A DNA stretch of 64,000 nt from Actinophytocola sp. (GTDB lineage Bacteria > Actinomycetota > Actinomycetes > Mycobacteriales > Pseudonocardiaceae). How positions within the stretch are numbered: position 1 is the stretch's first letter; each line of letters begins with the position of its first letter. Below the pieces are notes generated by a model that made no database searches, was not told the origin of the DNA, and was given only the letters and a program-made list of their open reading frames with translations. The DNA lies in assembly GCA_009377475.1 (NCBI GenBank), contig WHTY01000007.1, positions 23,051 to 87,050 of the forward strand, written 5' to 3'. Position numbers and translations under genes: made by a program. Positions 61,370 to 64,000 of the stretch are shown here, in pieces.

Positions 61370-62316
61370 CAGCCTTTCACCGCCCCGAACGACAGGCCGC
61401 GGACCAGGTAGCGCTGGATGCACAGCGCGAGCACCAGCGGTGGCAGCACCGCCATCACCGCACCGGCCGCGACGAGGTTGAACCGCACCTGGTTGCCGCC
61501 GAGGAAGGCCAGCGAGCTCACCGTCACCGTCTGCGCGTCACCCGAGGTGAGGGTGAACGGGAAGATGAAGTTGTTCCAGGCGAAGATGAACGCCAGCAGG
61601 CACACCGCCGCGATCCCCGGCCGCACCAGCGGCAGCACGATCTTGAGGAACGCCTGCCTGCGGGTATAGCCGTCCAGCAGGGCGGCTTCCTCCAACTCGG
61701 CGGGCAGATCCTGGAAGAACGAGCGCAGGATCCACACGACAAGCGGCATGGTGACGAGCTGGAGCACCCACACCATCCCGAAGATCGTGTCGTACAGGCC
61801 GATCTGCTGGTAGATCACGCCGAGCGGGATGATCACGACGAGCTCCGGCGCGAACCGAAAGCTCAGCAGCGTGAACATGAGGTCCTCGCTGCCCTTGAAC
61901 CGGTACCGCGCAGCCGCGTAGGCGGCCGGGATGCCGATCAGCAGCGAGACCAGCACCGCACCGGTCGACGTCGCGAGGCTGGCGAAGAAGAACCGCACGT
62001 ACGACGAGCCGCCGTCACCAAGCCCGAGCACGGTCTGGTAGTTCTCCAGCGTCGGCGTGAACCAGAGGTACGTCGTGGTCTGCTCGGCGTTGGTCTTCAG
62101 GCTCAGCGCCACGATGAACAGCACCGGCAGCAGCGAGAACGCGAAGTACAGGATCAACGCGAGGTTGGCGAGCAGACCCGCCGCCGAGCCGCGCTGCGCC
62201 CTGCGCTGGTTCGCGGTGGTAGGCGGCGCAGGGGGTTTCGTTCGTGCGGGGGCCGAGGTGGCCGGGTCGACCACCGGCTCAGTCGTGGTTTCTGTCGTTG
62301 GTCCCATCGCGCTCAC
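61369..62316 (-). CDS. ABC transporter permease, MalG type
   Basis: About 315 residues with six membrane segments. Segments include LALILYFAFSLLPVLFIVALSL and ATSTGAVLVSLLIGIPAAYAAARY; the coupling EAA loop is EEAALLDGYTRRQAFLKIVLPLVRPGI. A Pro/Thr-rich cytoplasmic N-terminus of about 45 residues precedes the first segment. The start is probably the GTG at 62316, overlapping the previous stop as GTGA; ATG 62307 is the alternative. Partner of the MalF-type permease. Confidence 0.93.
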   Translation of the reverse strand: MSAMGPTTETTTEPVVDPATSAPARTKPPAPPTTANQRRAQRGSAAGLLANLALILYFAFSLLPVLFIVALSLKTNAEQTTTYLWFTPTLENYQTVLGLGDGGSSYVRFFFASLATSTGAVLVSLLIGIPAAYAAARYRFKGSEDLMFTLLSFRFAPELVVIIPLGVIYQQIGLYDTIFGMVWVLQLVTMPLVVWILRSFFQDLPAELEEAALLDGYTRRQAFLKIVLPLVRPGIAAVCLLAFIFAWNNFIFPFTLTSGDAQTVTVSSLAFLGGNQVRFNLVAAGAVMAVLPPLVLALCIQRYLVRGLSFGAVKG

Positions 62317-63260
62317 ACTCCCGCTGCCCGGTCTTGGATCCGGCGCAGGTACTTGACGAGGATCATCGAGATGACGAACACCAGCGCCCACAGCAGGAAC
62401 ATGTAGGTCAGTCCCCGGCTGTAGCGGGCGTAGCTGATCGCCTCAAGGTAGGCGCTGATCTGCAACGTCGTGGTCGAGTCACCGGGCCCACCCGAGGTGA
62501 GGCCGAAGATGACGTCGAACATCTTCAGGTTGTCCATCAGCCGGAAGATCACCGCGACCAGCAGGTACGGCCACAGCATCGGCAGCGTCAGCTTGCGGAA
62601 CGTCAGCCACCAGCTCGCGCCGTCCACCGAGGCGGCCTCGAACGGCGACTTCGGCAGCGACCGCAACCCGGCGAGCGCGATGATCGCGACGAACGGCGTG
62701 AAGATCCAGGCGTCCACGACGACGGCCCACACCATCGCCATCACCGGCGAGTCGGTGCCGTTGTAGTTGCTGACACCGAAGAAGTTCGCGATGGGCCGGA
62801 CCCAGCCGACCTCGGGCAGCAGCAACAGCTTCCACATGATCGCCGCGAGGATCGGCGCGACCATCAGCGGCACGATGAGCACCCGCTCGAACAGCTTCCC
62901 GATGAGACTGCTGCGGTTCAGCAGCAGTGCCACCCCGAGGCCGAGCACGGTTTCCAGCACCGTGGCACTCAGCGCGAACACCAGCGTCACCCGCACCGAC
63001 GTCCAGAACGCGTCGCTGCCGAGGAGCGTGCTGAAGTTGTCGAACCCGACGACGTCCGGCTGCGGGTTGGCGGCCGAGAAGTCGAAGAACGTGTACGAGA
63101 CACCGAGGAAGAACGGGTACAGAATGCCCGCGCACAGCAGCACGGCAGGCACCGAGAGCAGGTACGGACGCAACGCCTTGCGCCGCCGCGACACCCTGGG
63201 CGCGTCGGCCAGCGGCGCTGGCGACGCGCGATCCGGTGGAGCTTCAGCGGTCAGGGGCAT
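62313..63260 (-). CDS. ABC transporter permease, MalF type
   Basis: A 315-residue protein with six membrane segments: PYLLSVPAVLLCAGILYPFFLGVSYTFFDF, TLVFALSATVLETVLGLGVALLL, VLIVPLMVAPILAAIMWKLLL, AWIFTPFVAIIALAGLRSLP; EAA loop FEAASVDGASWWLTFRKLTLPMLWPY. Forms the translocation path with the MalG-type permease. The ATG at 63260 abuts the binding-protein stop (TAATG). Confidence 0.93.
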   Translation of the reverse strand: MPLTAEAPPDRASPAPLADAPRVSRRRKALRPYLLSVPAVLLCAGILYPFFLGVSYTFFDFSAANPQPDVVGFDNFSTLLGSDAFWTSVRVTLVFALSATVLETVLGLGVALLLNRSSLIGKLFERVLIVPLMVAPILAAIMWKLLLLPEVGWVRPIANFFGVSNYNGTDSPVMAMVWAVVVDAWIFTPFVAIIALAGLRSLPKSPFEAASVDGASWWLTFRKLTLPMLWPYLLVAVIFRLMDNLKMFDVIFGLTSGGPGDSTTTLQISAYLEAISYARYSRGLTYMFLLWALVFVISMILVKYLRRIQDRAAGV

Positions 63261-64000
63261 TAGCTGTTGACCCTCCCTTCGAGGTCACTGGCGAGCTTGT
63301 CGAGCGTGCCCGCGGCGTCGGAGCCGTTGTAGATCTGCTGCAGCGCCCCCGCCCACGACGTCGTGGCGTCGAAGAAGTTCGTCTGCGGCGTGAACTGGAT
63401 GGCGGTCTGCGGCATGACCTCCTCGAAGGTCTCGATGAAGTTGTCCGCCGCCGACAGCCGGTCCTTGTACTCGGCCGAGTCCGCGACCGACCTGCGCACC
63501 GCGTCGATGTGCTGCTTCTTGGTCGCCGCGTACTGCAGGTGCTCCTGCGACGTCGCCCACTGCAGGAACCACCACGCGGCTTCCTTGTTCTCCGACGCCG
63601 CGTTCATGCCAAGCGACCAGATCCACATGTTGGTGTCGAGGGAGCCATCGGGGCCCTTGGGGCCGGGGTGCCAGGCGAGCTTGCCCGCCGCAGGGGTGTC
63701 CTCGTTCTGGAAGTAGGCGGCGATGTCGGCGTCGAACAGCATCGCGGCGTTGCCCGCGCCGAGGTCGCTGGACGCCTGGTACCAGGTGTAGGACGTCCAG
63801 CCAGCCGGGCCGGAGTCGGCGACCATCTTCGCCCACTTGTCGGTGAACTCCACCGCTTCTGGCGTGTTCATCCTCGGCACCAGCTTGCCGTCGGCGAGCT
63901 CGAAGTCGGTCAGGCCCATGCGGGAGTACATCGTCATGAAACCTGGGTGGATGGTTGCCCACTCCTTGGAGCCGCGGACCGCGATGCCGTACATGTCGCC
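63260..64000 (-). CDS. ABC transporter solute-binding protein, C-terminal part (5' end outside window)
   Basis: The C-terminal 246 residues of an extracellular sugar/polyol-binding protein (SBP_bac_1 type). Visible pieces: MNTPEAVEFTDKWAKMVADSGPAGWTSYTWYQASSDLGAGNAAMLFDADIAAYF, WIWSLGMNAASENKEAAWWFLQWATSQEHLQYAA, and a C-terminal helix ending LEGRVNS. The lipobox or signal peptide lies beyond the window. First known gene of the polyol operon in this window; its ligand selects what the whole pathway uses. Confidence 0.92.
   Translation of the reverse strand, partial: GDMYGIAVRGSKEWATIHPGFMTMYSRMGLTDFELADGKLVPRMNTPEAVEFTDKWAKMVADSGPAGWTSYTWYQASSDLGAGNAAMLFDADIAAYFQNEDTPAAGKLAWHPGPKGPDGSLDTNMWIWSLGMNAASENKEAAWWFLQWATSQEHLQYAATKKQHIDAVRRSVADSAEYKDRLSAADNFIETFEEVMPQTAIQFTPQTNFFDATTSWAGALQQIYNGSDAAGTLDKLASDLEGRVNS

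Overview
The window is high-GC actinobacterial DNA. Codon use is strongly GC3-biased, GTG starts are common, gene overlaps of 4 bp (ATGA/GTGA) are frequent, the NAD-glutamate dehydrogenase is of the large 180-kDa type, and long perfect hairpins follow many genes. Protein flavour suggests a soil actinomycete close to Pseudonocardiaceae (Amycolatopsis or Saccharopolyspora-like); this is inferred from style, not from a search. No CRISPR array, prophage or intact insertion sequence was seen.

Layout. 1-10 kb, minus strand: 3'-truncated NAD-glutamate dehydrogenase, a helical-repeat protein with a Trp-rich tail, EttA, an SSB paralogue and a CopD-CtaG fusion, then tRNA-Arg(TCT). 10-25 kb, mixed: methyltransferase, DHA2 efflux pump, MoaD/BNR pair, a kynureninase read in frame into a PhoD-type phosphatase, MBL hydrolase, penicillin acylase, a small HTH protein, back-to-back remnants of a FadR-type regulator and a GH31 glycosidase, a secreted subtilase, a heptad-repeat coiled coil and a hemerythrin.

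25-43 kb is a sulfonate and purine block. Taurine-pyruvate aminotransferase (Tpa), alanine dehydrogenase (Ald), sulfoacetaldehyde acetyltransferase (Xsc) and phosphate acetyltransferase (Pta) together convert taurine to acetyl-CoA, sulfite and ammonium. An APC permease (frameshifted here) could be the importer, a YeiH-type protein the sulfur oxyanion exporter, and IclR and MocR/TauR-like proteins the regulators. A CobS/CobT-like ATPase and VWA pair is translationally coupled to the IclR gene. Inside the block is a purine unit: an NCS2 permease divergent from adenosine deaminase plus LacI, with two LacI-type palindromes between them.

43-50 kb: a small secreted protein, aldo/keto reductase flanked by twin hairpins, thioredoxin, a cell-surface ARB_07466-like protein, a Baeyer-Villiger-like monooxygenase, a FitA/VapC toxin-antitoxin pair, and a membrane protein divergent from a TetR regulator.

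50.5-64 kb: one uninterrupted minus-strand operon of 13 genes with almost every junction overlapping. It encodes a sugar/polyol ABC importer (binding protein, two permeases, two unusual ATPases), a DeoR regulator, a HAD phosphatase, a DhaK-DhaL kinase, an RpiB-type isomerase, a 2-hydroxyacid dehydrogenase, an FGGY kinase, a class II aldolase and a GlpD-like dehydrogenase. The gene content fits tetritol (erythritol/threitol) or related polyol catabolism.
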